Both the position numbers and the translations under genes were made by a program. 64,000 nt of DNA, taken from Robertmurraya sp. FSL R5-0851 (GTDB taxonomy: Bacteria; Bacillota; Bacilli; Bacillales; Cytobacillaceae). Positions 39,201-47,328 of this stretch are shown here, piece by piece. The notes under the pieces were generated by a model. The model was not told the DNA's origin and searched no databases. It was given only the letters and a program-made list of their open reading frames with translations. Within the stretch, counting starts at the first letter, position 1. Every line of letters begins with the position of its first letter. The stretch spans positions 3,453,001 to 3,517,000 of the forward strand of contig NZ_JBBOOE010000001.1 of assembly GCF_038002965.1 (NCBI RefSeq), given 5' to 3'.

Positions 39201-39564
39201 ATAATCCCGCTGCGTAATGTTTAAGCCATTTTAAGGGAATACCTTCCTTGGATTTCGTTTGTACAACACTTGAAATTTTCATTAAGTTTTGAAATCCCAC
39301 CTGATTTTTCGCTAAAAGCACAAGTGGGTACGCCATATTAGAAGTTATTTCACTTTGAACATCCACTGAAAGTCCAATGATCGGTTTTATCTCATGCTTT
39401 AAGCATTGCTTATAAAAGGCGACTGCACCATGCATGACATTGTAATCAGTTAATGCGAGCATGGTAAATCCCTTTTCTTTTGCTCCCTTTACCAATTGTT
39501 CAACGGAAGCTGTGCTTGATAATAAACTAAACGCACTTTGCACTTGAAGGTGAACAAAAGACAT
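36205..39564 (-). CDS. dnaE: DNA polymerase III alpha subunit DnaE
   Basis: This is the second replicative polymerase of Firmicutes, which extends RNA primers and hands over to PolC. Domains: PHP (residues 4-200; FVHLQVQSAFSLLSS, LALTDYN), polymerase core with the catalytic aspartates in ITMPDIDIDFPDHRR (about 395-410) and LTGPGRGSAAGSLVSY, tandem helix-hairpin-helix, and an OB domain (about 980-1060; VRVLVYITELKKIRTKKGE). It has no proofreading exonuclease. The start is set at the ATG at 39564 (MSFVHLQVQ; 1119 residues); the upstream GTG at 39573 has no suitable binding site. Confidence 0.96.
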   Translation of the reverse strand: MSFVHLQVQSAFSLLSSTASVEQLVKGAKEKGFTMLALTDYNVMHGAVAFYKQCLKHEIKPIIGLSVDVQSEITSNMAYPLVLLAKNQVGFQNLMKISSVVQTKSKEGIPLKWLKHYAAGLFAISPGDAGEIESYLLEDNEEQAAKCADLYKHIFGADSFFLSLQNHNVPAETSLLNKLVSLGNSYSVQTVVTNNVRYLQQSDSFAHECLLAIKNGEKLQDDDRERLETDQYYLKTSAEMVELFADFPKALENTWRIAEECNVMVELHKQKLPKYPTLEGETAEGLLEKLCMKGLSERYSSATKEHKERLRYELSVIEKMKFADYFLIVWDFMRFSREQHILTGPGRGSAAGSLVSYVLYITDVDPLKYDLLFERFLNPERITMPDIDIDFPDHRRDEVIEYVANKYGEAHVAQIVTFGTLAAKAALRDVGRAFGLNTKELEGLSRAVPSQLGISLKDAYAQSERLRAFVNESPTNQRLFETAVKLEGLPRHTSTHAAGVVISEEPLVNTVPISEGSQSVYLTQYAMDDLEEVGLLKMDFLGLRNLTLIESIIDLIKKRVRVNFDIKTIPLDDKDTFLMLSRGETTGVFQLESEGMRHVLRRLKPTNFEDIVAVNALYRPGPMENIPMFIDRKHGKEHISYLHEDLKSILENTYGIIVYQEQIMQIASTMAGFSLGEADLLRRAVGKKKKEILDKERQHFVEGAMTKGYESSIANEVYDLIVKFANYGFNRSHAVAYSVIAYQLAYLKANYPVYFMAALLSSSIGNESKIAQYIKECREMGIQVLPPSINKSGYTFLVENHAIRYSLTAIKGIGVAALKGLFSARKSKKFSDLFDFCIRVSAKSVNRKALESLIHSGSFDEFGEDRAVLLASLDVALDHAQLVNPDDSQQGDLFTDDEFFLKPKYVTVDPIRAEDKLRQEKEALGLYLSDHPVSIYEKEAKLEQTMAISYISTKIRNVRVLVYITELKKIRTKKGETMAFLTVSDQSGDMESVVFPTVLKRYSMLLQQGNIVIVDGKIEERNGAKQLIISSAKEVVKNEEVVEDKNVLYLKIQKHQEHGEFLHTLKKLLNRHSGGTPVILYYEESKRSIRLGKEDYVQPTTILIREIQALLGSDNVILK

Positions 39565-39711
39565 ATAAATCACACCCTAACTGCTTCATTCTTCTTTTAT
39601 TATAGGGGCATAGACGAAAAAAAGAAAATATGTTCGCTTCATGAAAGCTCATATTTTTTAGAGTTTGTCCATATGATGTATCAATACTTTATTGATGTGA
39701 GGATGATTGTT

Positions 39712-40044
39712 GTGGGCGAACAACCGTATATATCAATTTTAATAGATGCCTACTTTATTGCTCTAGGTGTTTTATTAGGCGGAGCGCTCATCGGGGGGCT
39801 TTCTGCATTCTTGACCGGAAAACCAATGCTAACGGAAATTTACCGTATATCAACTTCGATACGGATTTGGGCAATTATCGCTGCGATAGGCGGAACATTT
39901 GATACAGTTTATAGCTTTGAAAAAGGATTCTTAGATGGTGGAACAAAGGATATCTTTAAACAATTCCTGCTCATTCTTACTGCTATGGGTGGTGCACAAA
40001 CGGGAGCAACGATCATTAACTGGTTAACTCAGGAGCATATTTAA
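39712..40044 (+). CDS. ytrH: sporulation membrane protein YtrH
   Basis: The protein has three membrane segments and the YtrH core (YFIALGVLLGGALIGGLSAFLTGKP ... IRIWAIIAAIGGTFDTVYSFEKG ... LILTAMGGAQTG). It is expressed in the mother cell and required for full sporulation in B. subtilis. The frame is open from 39538, but the likely start is the GTG at 39712 (MGEQPYISILI, 110 residues), 9 nt from GAGG and in line with homologue length. Its stop codon directly adjoins the ytrI start, so the two are coupled. Confidence 0.87.
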   Translation: MGEQPYISILIDAYFIALGVLLGGALIGGLSAFLTGKPMLTEIYRISTSIRIWAIIAAIGGTFDTVYSFEKGFLDGGTKDIFKQFLLILTAMGGAQTGATIINWLTQEHI

Positions 40045-40545
40045 ATGAGAATTCCGCCTTTCTACCGACTTCGTGCTGTCCAGCAGTTTATTGCAGGAAT
40101 GGCGTTAGGTGGTGTAATCAGTTGGTGTATATTTCTTTATATTTACGGTGATTGGCAAGAAAGATACTCAAAAGAGCTAAAGCTGCAAGAGGAAACCATT
40201 AAGGATTTGAAGAATGAGAAAAATATTTGGCAAAATGACTATCGGGAGTTAAACAAGAAAAACGAAGAACTTCTTATTGTCCAAGACATTAAAATTAAAA
40301 TCAGCCAAAAATACCAAATAGACTCATTTAGTATCTATGAAGTGGAAGAAGCCATTAAAGAGGATATCAACCCTTTGTTAAAAATGGATATTGATACAGC
40401 CTATAAAAGTAGTGATTGGGTTAAAAAGGTTATTGAAAATCGGACACACAGGATAAACGATAAAAGATACCAAGTCAAAGTAAAGGAAATTGTGTTTTAT
40501 ACGACATTATCCATTCAACTTGAGATGCAATTAGCCAATAATTAA
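40045..40545 (+). CDS. ytrI: sporulation membrane protein YtrI
   Basis: The 166-residue protein has one membrane segment (residues 12-33, FIAGMALGGVISWCIFLYIYG) followed by a coiled coil (about 40-75, rich in E/K/L) and a mixed C-terminal domain. Its ATG immediately follows the ytrH TAA; the binding site CAGGAG lies in ytrH. YtrH and YtrI form a sigma-E-type sporulation operon in B. subtilis. The molecular role is unknown. Confidence 0.85.
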   Translation: MRIPPFYRLRAVQQFIAGMALGGVISWCIFLYIYGDWQERYSKELKLQEETIKDLKNEKNIWQNDYRELNKKNEELLIVQDIKIKISQKYQIDSFSIYEVEEAIKEDINPLLKMDIDTAYKSSDWVKKVIENRTHRINDKRYQVKVKEIVFYTTLSIQLEMQLANN

Positions 40546-40580
40546 GGTAGGAACAAAACTAAGTTCCTACCTCTTTTTTT
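40545..40580. terminator. terminator between ytrI and nrnA
   Basis: AGGTAGGAAC pairs with GTTCCTACCT around AAAACTAA and is followed by CTTTTTTT on the plus strand. It separates the convergent ytrI and nrnA. Confidence 0.85.
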
Positions 40581-41511
40581 ACTTACAAACTTCTTCAATA
40601 TCTTTCATGACATGTGGAACTTCATCCCATGAATAGATGGAGGCTCCAGCTGCAAGAGGATGACCGCCACCTTTATATTTTTTAGCCACTCCATTAATAA
40701 CCGGACCTTTTGAACGAAGGCGAACACGAATTTGATCACTTTCCTCAATAAAGAAAGCCCATGCTTTGATTCCTTGTACACTTCCAAGAGCACTCACAAG
40801 CAGGGAGGCATCTGCTGCCCTTACATCATATGTAGCAAGCAGTTCCTTTGGAAGGATCATAGATGCAACGCCATTTTCGTTCATTTCAAAATTTTGAAGA
40901 ACATAGCCATTTAACTTAACCACATTCATTGGTAGTTCGTACATTCCGTCATAAACTTCTGTACGAGAGAAATTATATTGTATTAACTCTCCAGCATATT
41001 GGAATGTTCGATCATTTGTACTAGGGTAAAGAAATCTCCCCGTATCTCCAACAATTCCTGCATACAATAATCTAGCCGCTTGATCTGACATTTGTAAGCC
41101 CTTTTCTTGACCATATAAGTAGAGTTCATAAATCATTTCACTTGTTGAGCTAGAAGTCGTATCAACCCAGACAAGATCACCATATGGATCCTCGTTTGGA
41201 TGATGGTCTATTTTGATCAACTTGTCCCCAGAGAGGTATCTTTGGTCACAAATACGCTCTTGATTTGCCGTATCTGTCACGATAACTAGAGACCCATTAT
41301 ATGTATCATCACTTATTTCATCAAGCCGTCTCAAATATTGTAAAGACCGCTCTTCTTGTCCAACTGTGTAAATCGTTTTGTCTGGGAAAGAAGCCTTTAA
41401 GATTTCTGCCAGTCCTCCTTGTGACCCATACGCATCCGGATCTGGGCGAACATGTCGATGAATAATAATGGTATCGTACTGTTTAATCGTTTCAATTATT
41501 TGATCTTTCAT
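40579..41511 (-). CDS. nrnA: bifunctional oligoribonuclease / pAp phosphatase NrnA
   Basis: The 310-residue DHH/DHHA1 enzyme degrades short RNA and 3'-phosphoadenosine-5'-phosphate. Metal ligands: HRHVRPDPDAYGSQGG (residues 18-33), VTDTANQERI (Asp of motif II), KIDHHPNEDPYGD (DHH) and VWVDTTSSSTSEM; the C-terminal DHHA1 domain carries GGGHPLAAGA. The length matches B. subtilis YtqI. It is convergent with ytrHI. Confidence 0.95.
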   Translation of the reverse strand: MKDQIIETIKQYDTIIIHRHVRPDPDAYGSQGGLAEILKASFPDKTIYTVGQEERSLQYLRRLDEISDDTYNGSLVIVTDTANQERICDQRYLSGDKLIKIDHHPNEDPYGDLVWVDTTSSSTSEMIYELYLYGQEKGLQMSDQAARLLYAGIVGDTGRFLYPSTNDRTFQYAGELIQYNFSRTEVYDGMYELPMNVVKLNGYVLQNFEMNENGVASMILPKELLATYDVRAADASLLVSALGSVQGIKAWAFFIEESDQIRVRLRSKGPVINGVAKKYKGGGHPLAAGASIYSWDEVPHVMKDIEEVCK

Positions 41512-41627
41512 TGCTGATCTCCTTTTTTTCCTAATACTCTCTTTTTAACACAAAAAGAGAAAAAGTAGAAATTATTTTATATACAAGGTAGAATAATGGA
41601 AGAATGTCGAAGCTTGGAGGGAATTAT

Positions 41628-41936
41628 ATGCCTATATTTGTCATTATTATTGTCGTATCTATTATGTTTTATCTTTTTTATAAAATCCAATTTTTTCGTT
41701 CCAACCGACCAGCAGAAAAGAAATGGATTTCTGCTAAAAGCAATATTGCTCTAGGATTATTTATTGCATCCTTTGGAATGAATCGTATCATGATTTCTCA
41801 ATCAACTGTAGTGTATATCATAGGTGCTATTTTTATCGCCCTTGGAGCATACAATATTTTGGGTGGAATAAAAGCTTATAAGTATTTCCTTCCTCTAGCA
41901 GCAAAGGAAGCAACTGAATTAAAAAAGCATATGTAA
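41628..41936 (+). CDS. ytpI: YtpI family membrane protein
   Basis: The protein of about 102 residues has three membrane segments (2-20, 36-52, 60-78) separated by a basic loop (FRSNRPAEKKW). It matches the YtpI family, of unknown function. The start is set at the ATG at 41628 (MPIFVIIIV), 7 nt from GGAGG; the in-frame ATG at 41604 lies upstream of that binding site. It is convergent with ytoI. Confidence 0.8.
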   Translation: MPIFVIIIVVSIMFYLFYKIQFFRSNRPAEKKWISAKSNIALGLFIASFGMNRIMISQSTVVYIIGAIFIALGAYNILGGIKAYKYFLPLAAKEATELKKHM

Positions 41937-41937
41937 G

Positions 41938-41973
41938 AAGGGGAGTTGTTCATTCATCGAACAACTCCTTTTT
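41938..41973. terminator. terminator between ytpI and ytoI
   Basis: GGGGAGTTGTTC pairs with GAACAACTCC(TT) and is followed by TTTTT on the plus strand, between the convergent ytpI and ytoI. Confidence 0.85.
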
Positions 41974-41974
41974 C

Positions 41975-43303
41975 CTAATGTCTGTCAATCAGCTGACACA
42001 TCATCATCGCTTTACCAACTAAAACATTTTCGTTATATACTTCCACATCGACCTTCCCAAATTTTCGACCAACCTCTAGCACTTTCGGATAAATTTCTAA
42101 TACACTATCCATTTGAACGGGTTTTAGAAAATAAATGGTCATATTTTCAACGACTAGATCACCTTTTTTATATCCTCTTAGAACACCATTGGCTGCTTCT
42201 GTCACAATGGTAGTGAAAACACCATAAGAAATCGTCCCAATCGAGTTAGTCATTTGAGGGCTTACTTCACAGCGGAGAACGTCCTCGTTCTTTGTTTTCC
42301 CTTTCGTTACTACAAGCTGATTTGTAACGATGTCATCAATCGTTTCTCCGACTTGAGGCTGCCGTTGGATCATCTGTAGAGCTTTTAGTACATCCTGTCT
42401 GCTTATGATTCCCTCTAAGCGATTATTGTCGTCAACAACAGGAAGGACCTCAATCCCTTCCCATACCATCGAGTGGGCACAGGAGGCAACACTCGTTTTC
42501 CCAGTAACAGTCATTGGATTTTTTGTCATGATTTTTTCAATACTCGTCGTATCTGCAATTCCCATAACGTCCTTTGAAGTAACCATCCCTTGCACCTTCA
42601 TCTGGTGGTCGACTACTGGAAAACGACTATGCTTTGTTTCACGATTTTTTTCATGCCAAACTTCTATTGTATCCGTTGTTTTTACATAGATTGTCTCGTT
42701 AATAGATGTTAGAATATCTTCAACAAGTACAATTTCTTTCTTTATTAACTGATCGTAAATGGCACGGTTAATCATCGCAGCAACCGTGAAGGTATCATAG
42801 CTAGTTGAAATAATGGGCAACTGAAGGTCATCTGCCAACTTTTTCACTTCATCTTCCGTATCAAATCCACCAGTGATGAGCACGGCTGCTCCAGCATTCA
42901 ATGCATACTCATGCGCTTTTGTCCGGTTCCCGACAATGAGTAGATTACCTGCTCCAGTGTACCTCATCATTTGTTCAAGCTTCATCGCACCAATGACAAA
43001 CTTATTTAATGTTTTATGTAAACCCGCACGTCCACCGAGAACTTGTCCATCAACAATATTTACTACTTCAGCAAATGTTAGCTTTTCAATATTCTCCTTT
43101 TTCTTTCTTTCAATTCGAATCGTACCAACACGTTCAATCGTGCTCACATATCCTTTATTTTCTGCATCCTTTATGGCTCGATACGCAGTACCTTCACTAA
43201 CATTAAGCGCCTTGGCAATTTGCCTTACTGATATTTTTTCACCAATTGGTAGTTCATCAATATATTGTAGAATTTGTTCATGTTTTGTAGCCAAGACCTT
43301 CAC
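41975..43303 (-). CDS. ytoI: HTH-DRTGG-CBS-CBS-hotdog protein YtoI
   Basis: The 442-residue protein joins four parts: an N-terminal winged helix (residues 1-65; RQIAKALNVSEGTAYRAIKDAENKGYVS), a DRTGG domain (about 70-180), a CBS pair (about 190-310) and a thioesterase/hot-dog domain (about 325-440; VTEAANGVLRGYKKGDLVVENMTIYFLKPVQMDS). CBS pairs bind adenosyl ligands, so this may be a nucleotide-responsive regulator tied to acyl-CoA metabolism; that is inference from the domains. It is homologous to B. subtilis YtoI, which is uncharacterised. A terminator separates it from ytpI. Confidence 0.87.
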   Translation of the reverse strand: MKVLATKHEQILQYIDELPIGEKISVRQIAKALNVSEGTAYRAIKDAENKGYVSTIERVGTIRIERKKKENIEKLTFAEVVNIVDGQVLGGRAGLHKTLNKFVIGAMKLEQMMRYTGAGNLLIVGNRTKAHEYALNAGAAVLITGGFDTEDEVKKLADDLQLPIISTSYDTFTVAAMINRAIYDQLIKKEIVLVEDILTSINETIYVKTTDTIEVWHEKNRETKHSRFPVVDHQMKVQGMVTSKDVMGIADTTSIEKIMTKNPMTVTGKTSVASCAHSMVWEGIEVLPVVDDNNRLEGIISRQDVLKALQMIQRQPQVGETIDDIVTNQLVVTKGKTKNEDVLRCEVSPQMTNSIGTISYGVFTTIVTEAANGVLRGYKKGDLVVENMTIYFLKPVQMDSVLEIYPKVLEVGRKFGKVDVEVYNENVLVGKAMMMCQLIDRH

Positions 43304-43405
43304 CCTTTATAAATTCTGTATTTTCTATTAGTTTGGTATCTATCCTTTTATTATAAAGCGTGAAGGGGCTTGATTACAATTTGATTTCATTTTGCGAATA
43401 GGTAA

Positions 43406-43648
43406 TTAATAGGCTCGCACTTTTCTTCGCACCTGTTTTTTTGATAATTTAGCTTCCGTAACCCTTCTCTTTTTAGGTGCATACATAATAGCAGATAAAT
43501 TCCCTGCTATTACGAATACGGCTAACACAAGCCAGGCCACTGAGTATATTCCTGCAGTTCCCGCGTTATAAGCTGACAGTTCAGGTACTCCGTAATAAAG
43601 CATCACTCCCGTTGCAAGTAAGCAAAATAGGTATCGATTTTTCTTCAA
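43406..43648 (-). CDS. small membrane protein of unknown function
   Basis: The product of about 80 residues has two membrane segments and a very basic C-terminus (KKRRVTEAKLSKKQVRRKVRAY). I prefer the second TTG (43648; KKNRYLFCLLATG) because AAAGGAG stands 10 nt before it, while the first TTG at 43657 abuts the site. I do not recognise the family. Such a topology with a basic tail is common in small Bacillus membrane proteins of unknown role. Confidence 0.6.
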   Translation of the reverse strand: MKKNRYLFCLLATGVMLYYGVPELSAYNAGTAGIYSVAWLVLAVFVIAGNLSAIMYAPKKRRVTEAKLSKKQVRRKVRAY

Positions 43649-43697
43649 TATAAGCAATCTCCTTTCTTGTCCAACTAGTAAAATGTATGCAAAAAAA

Positions 43698-43740
43698 TAA
43701 AAAAAAGTCGATGAAATCGTCCAGAGACTCTTTCATCGAC
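43698..43740 (-). terminator. terminator of ytkL
   Basis: On the minus strand GTCGATGAAA pairs with TTTCATCGAC and the stem is followed by TTTTTTT. It begins 10 bp after the ytkL stop. Confidence 0.85.
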
Positions 43741-43749
43741 AAACTTTAC

Positions 43750-44430
43750 CTACAACTCTATCGACTGCCCTACATCTAGAACAGCACCCACTCCATCAGG
43801 AAGCATCTTTACAAACGTTCTAGGGTCTTGCTGAAGCAATGGGAAGGTATTAAAGTGAATCGGCACTACCTTCTTTGCTTGTAATAGTCCTGCAGCATAA
43901 GCAGCATCATCTGGACCCATCGTAAAATTATCACCGATCGGCAGGAAAGCTATATCTATTGGATGTCTGTCCCCAATTAGCTTCATATCCGAAAATAATC
44001 CCGTATCCCCCGCATGATAAATGGTTTTCCCATCAATCGTTAAAAGGACACCTGCAGGCATACCAAGGTAAACGATTTCATTATTCTCGTTTATGTACCC
44101 TGACCCGTGAAATGCTTGGGTTAGCTTAACTCTACCAAACTCGAAATTAAATCCTCCACCGATATGAAGCCCATGTGTTCTTACTCCTTTAGAACCTAGA
44201 TAATCAGCAATCTCTGCAGTTCCAATTACAAGCGCATCATTCTTTTTGGCAATCTCGACGGTATCACCTATATGGTCATTGTGTCCATGAGTCACAATGA
44301 TTACATCTGCATGAACATCTTCAACTTTTAAATCCGTTGTTGGGTTTCCATTAATAAAGGGATCAAATAGTATTCTCGTTCCATTGGCCTCAACTAATAG
44401 TATTGAATGTCCATGAAAGCTAATTTTCAT
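43750..44430 (-). CDS. ytkL: UPF0173 metal-dependent hydrolase YtkL
   Basis: Metallo-beta-lactamase fold enzyme: [11 protein letters not shown], the metal-binding [11 protein letters not shown] (HxHxDH-like), GHGSG-type AFHGSGY, and [13 protein letters not shown]. The start is set at the ATG at 44430 (MKISFHGHS, 226 residues) behind AGGAGTG; the frame is open to 44472. The substrate is unknown. It is divergent from the M24 peptidase gene. Confidence 0.88.
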   Translation of the reverse strand: MKISFHGHSILLVEANGTRILFDPFINGNPTTDLKVEDVHADVIIVTHGHNDHIGDTVEIAKKNDALVIGTAEIADYLGSKGVRTHGLHIGGGFNFEFGRVKLTQAFHGSGYINENNEIVYLGMPAGVLLTIDGKTIYHAGDTGLFSDMKLIGDRHPIDIAFLPIGDNFTMGPDDAAYAAGLLQAKKVVPIHFNTFPLLQQDPRTFVKMLPDGVGAVLDVGQSIEL

Positions 44431-44549
44431 CTCTCTACACTCCTTTTCATTTATCAATTTCCTTATATCCATATTTTACTACCAATATAAGTTTACTTTC
44501 AAAAGTAATGTTGTTACTCTAAATTTATAATACCGAAGGGGGAATAACT

Positions 44550-45647
44550 TTGAATAGCAAGCTTAACTCAATAGCCAACTGGCTTACTCAAGAACAAATT
44601 GATTTTTGCTTTTTAACTAATCCTGACAGTGTATTTTATGTAAGTGGATTTTTAAGCGATCCCCATGAAAGGCTGCTAGGTGTAGGTATTTTCCAAAGTG
44701 GAGAACCCTTCCTTGTTTGTCCCTCAATGGAGAAGGAAGATGCAAAGAAGGCCGGATGGGGCTTTGATATAATCGGATATTCTGATATCGAAAATCCATG
44801 GATACTTATACATAAGCTTTGTAACGATCGAACGAAGTCTGTAGAAAAAATAGCCATCGAAAAAGAACATATGAATGTGGAGCGCTACGAGCTTATAGGT
44901 TCCTTATTTTCACAAGCTACTTTTCTTCCTGCAGAGGAAAAGATCCGCAAATTACGGATGGTAAAAAGCGAGAGTGAAATTGCTTCGATTCGCGAGGCGT
45001 GTGCCCTAGCTGATTACGCAATTGAAGTAGGCTGTTCCGAAATAGCGGAAGGAAAAACCGAACTGGAAGTATTAGCAGCCATTGAATATGAATTAAAGAA
45101 AAAAGGCGTTTCGGAGATGTCTTTTTCTACTATGGTTTTGACAGGGAAAAACGGAGCGTCTCCACATGGAAATCCTGGACTGACAAAAATGAAAAAAGGC
45201 GATCTTGTTCTCTTTGATTTAGGAGTCGTCGTTGATGGATACTGCTCAGATATTACCCGTACAGTAGCACTTGGTGATATAAGTGAGAAGCAAAAAGAAA
45301 TATATGATACCGTTTTAAAAGCTCAAGCCTCAGCTATCGAAGCGAGTAAGCCTGGAGTAACATGCCAAGCGGTCGATCTAGCAGCAAGAAATATTATTTC
45401 AGCAGCTGGCTACGGAGAATATTTTCCACATCGGCTCGGTCACGGGCTAGGAATTAGTGTACATGAATATCCTTCTCTTACTGAAACAAATACTCTTCTA
45501 CTTGAAGAAGGCATGGTCTTTACGATCGAACCAGGAATCTACGTTCCTGGAGTAGCGGGTGTCAGAATTGAAGATGACGTGCTTGTTACCTCCAATGGGG
45601 TTGAGATCTTAACAAAGTTTCCAAAGGAATTACAAATAATAAGATAA
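44550..45647 (+). CDS. M24 family Xaa-Pro-type peptidase
   Basis: The 365-residue enzyme has a creatinase N-terminal domain (1-130) and a pita-bread catalytic domain. The metal ligands of M24 are visible: D in VLFDLGVVVDGYCSD, D in ITRTVALG preceded by SD, H in HRLGHGLGISVHE, E in FTIEPGIYV and E in GVRIEDDVLV. It would release N-terminal residues before proline. The start is a TTG at 44550 after AAGGGGG. The orthologue in B. subtilis at this place is the ytk/ykv-type Xaa-Pro aminopeptidase, so I leave the symbol blank. Confidence 0.9.
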   Translation: MNSKLNSIANWLTQEQIDFCFLTNPDSVFYVSGFLSDPHERLLGVGIFQSGEPFLVCPSMEKEDAKKAGWGFDIIGYSDIENPWILIHKLCNDRTKSVEKIAIEKEHMNVERYELIGSLFSQATFLPAEEKIRKLRMVKSESEIASIREACALADYAIEVGCSEIAEGKTELEVLAAIEYELKKKGVSEMSFSTMVLTGKNGASPHGNPGLTKMKKGDLVLFDLGVVVDGYCSDITRTVALGDISEKQKEIYDTVLKAQASAIEASKPGVTCQAVDLAARNIISAAGYGEYFPHRLGHGLGISVHEYPSLTETNTLLLEEGMVFTIEPGIYVPGVAGVRIEDDVLVTSNGVEILTKFPKELQIIR

Positions 45648-45650
45648 AAT

Positions 45651-46048
45651 AAAGCTCCTTGAACATTTTTTATAGGGAACCGTTTTTAGGTGCATTTCTT
45701 AAAATACATACCGAAATGACAGTCGTATTGGCATCGTTAATTGGTATAAAGAGGAAAACTCGCTCCCTTTTAAATTTGATGTCTTGTCCTTATTCGAGTA
45801 ACCAGTAACCAGCAAAATTAAGCGGAGTTTTTCCGGTTAATTGCAGAATGAAGCCCGTTTTGGGTTAAATAAGTGGAGATTTTCCGTTTATGCAAGGAAA
45901 ATCTCCACTTATTCACGTTTTTTGAGACAATTGTCGGAATTTCTCCGCCTATGTAAGCTATTTTTTATCGTATTTGCTAATTAAGCGAAATTTCTCCGTC
46001 TATTATGAACTCAGATGCTTAACCGTTGAACATTTTTCATGGAGCTTT
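45651..46048. repeat. repeat-rich insert that splits a terminator hairpin
   Basis: AAAGCTCC (45651-45658) and GGAGCTTT (46041-46048) are complementary and stand about 380 bp apart. Each is next to the 12-bp sequence TTGAACATTTTT (45659-45670 and 46026-46037) in direct orientation. Removing the DNA between the two copies, with one copy, restores AAAGCTCC-TTGAACATTTTTCAT-GGAGCTTTTC, a normal terminator. The 367-bp segment (45671-46037) holds no gene and carries a family of short repeats. No terminal inverted repeats of the segment itself were found. Confidence 0.6.
45814..46009. repeat. five copies of a GGAG-N5-CCG short repeat, two as a perfect hairpin
   Basis: Copies at about 45819-45842 (AAGCGGAGTTTTTCCGGTTA), 45868-45890, 45891-45913 (inverted), 45932-45958 (inverted) and 45980-46007 (inverted) share the core GCGGAGAAATTCCG with variation. 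The second and third form a perfect 18-bp inverted repeat (45868-45885 AATAAGTGGAGATTTTCC and 45896-45913) with a 10-nt loop. Confidence 0.75.
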
Positions 46049-46058
46049 TCTTGAATTT

Positions 46059-47177
46059 CTATTTTTCTAATAATTCACGAGAAGCTGCATATTCTAATCC
46101 ATGAGCTTCTGCCACAGCCTCATATGTGACATAGCCTTCAAGGGTATTGATTCCTTTTAGTAACGCTTCATTTTCAAGACAAGCTTTTTTATAGCCTTTG
46201 TTTGCAATTTGGAGTGCATAAGGCACGGTTACATTTGTTAAAGCCATCGTTGAAGTACGTGGTACTGCACCTGGCATGTTTGCTACTGCATAATGCACAA
46301 CACCATGCTTTTCATATGTTGGCTTATCATGTGTGGTAATACGATCGGTCGTTTCAAAGATACCACCCTGATCAATCGCAATATCAACGACAACCGAGCC
46401 TGGTGACATCGACTGAATCATTTCTTCTGTCACAAGCTTAGGTGCTTTTGCTCCTGGTATTAACACAGCGCCAATGACTAAGTCAGAGCTTTTTACTTCT
46501 TCAGCAATATTGTAGTGGTTAGACATAAGAGTCGTCACATCACGGCCGAAAATATCATCAAGTTGACGAAGTCTATCAGGATTTAGATCGATAATCGTCA
46601 CACTTGCCCCTAGCCCAATCGCCATTTTTGCTGCATTGGTTCCTGCCACTCCCCCACCAATGATGGTCACCTTTCCTCTATTCACACCTGGTATACCAGC
46701 AAGAAGGATTCCTTTCCCGCCATGTACTTTCTCTAGGAATTGAGCACCAATCTGTGTAGCCATTCGTCCAGCTACTTCACTCATAGGAGTTAATAGCGGA
46801 AGGCTTCCATTGGAGAGTTGGACCGTTTCATAGGCAATTCCAACTACTTTGTTTTCAATTAATGCCTTTGTTAATTCTGGCTCTGGAGCTAAATGTAAAT
46901 ATGTAAATAAAATCAATCCTTCTCTGAAATACTGATATTCCTCTCGAAGTGGTTCTTTAACTTTCATTACCATATCCATCGACCACGCTTTTAAAGCGCT
47001 TTCAACAATGATAGCACCAGCATCCACATAATCATCATCACTAAAACCTGATCCAAGTCCTGCCCCTGTTTCAATATGTACTACATGCCCAAATTTCACC
47101 AAATTAATAACACCAGCAGGAGTCATTGCGACTCGATTTTCGTTATTCTTTATTTCTTTAGGAACTCCAATACGCAT
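46059..47177 (-). CDS. ald: alanine dehydrogenase
   Basis: The 372-residue enzyme converts L-alanine to pyruvate and ammonia with NAD. N-terminal [23 protein letters not shown] carries R15, the fold contains the catalytic K and H ([11 protein letters not shown]), and the NAD-binding motif is [20 protein letters not shown]. It is important in Bacillus for use of alanine and for sporulation. It is divergent from the PBP gene and convergent with the M24 peptidase gene, across the repeat-rich segment. Confidence 0.96.
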   Translation of the reverse strand: MRIGVPKEIKNNENRVAMTPAGVINLVKFGHVVHIETGAGLGSGFSDDDYVDAGAIIVESALKAWSMDMVMKVKEPLREEYQYFREGLILFTYLHLAPEPELTKALIENKVVGIAYETVQLSNGSLPLLTPMSEVAGRMATQIGAQFLEKVHGGKGILLAGIPGVNRGKVTIIGGGVAGTNAAKMAIGLGASVTIIDLNPDRLRQLDDIFGRDVTTLMSNHYNIAEEVKSSDLVIGAVLIPGAKAPKLVTEEMIQSMSPGSVVVDIAIDQGGIFETTDRITTHDKPTYEKHGVVHYAVANMPGAVPRTSTMALTNVTVPYALQIANKGYKKACLENEALLKGINTLEGYVTYEAVAEAHGLEYAASRELLEK

Positions 47178-47328
47178 GTCTTACCCTCCAAAATATGTAA
47201 TCAGTGATCATGAAGCCGATAATAAATATACCACTTTTTTATTATAGGAATAAAGAGATTTCTGTCATCCTTTGACATAATTTCCTGTTATAATGGTCAT
47301 AATTTCATTTTTAAAGGATAGGTATTCA

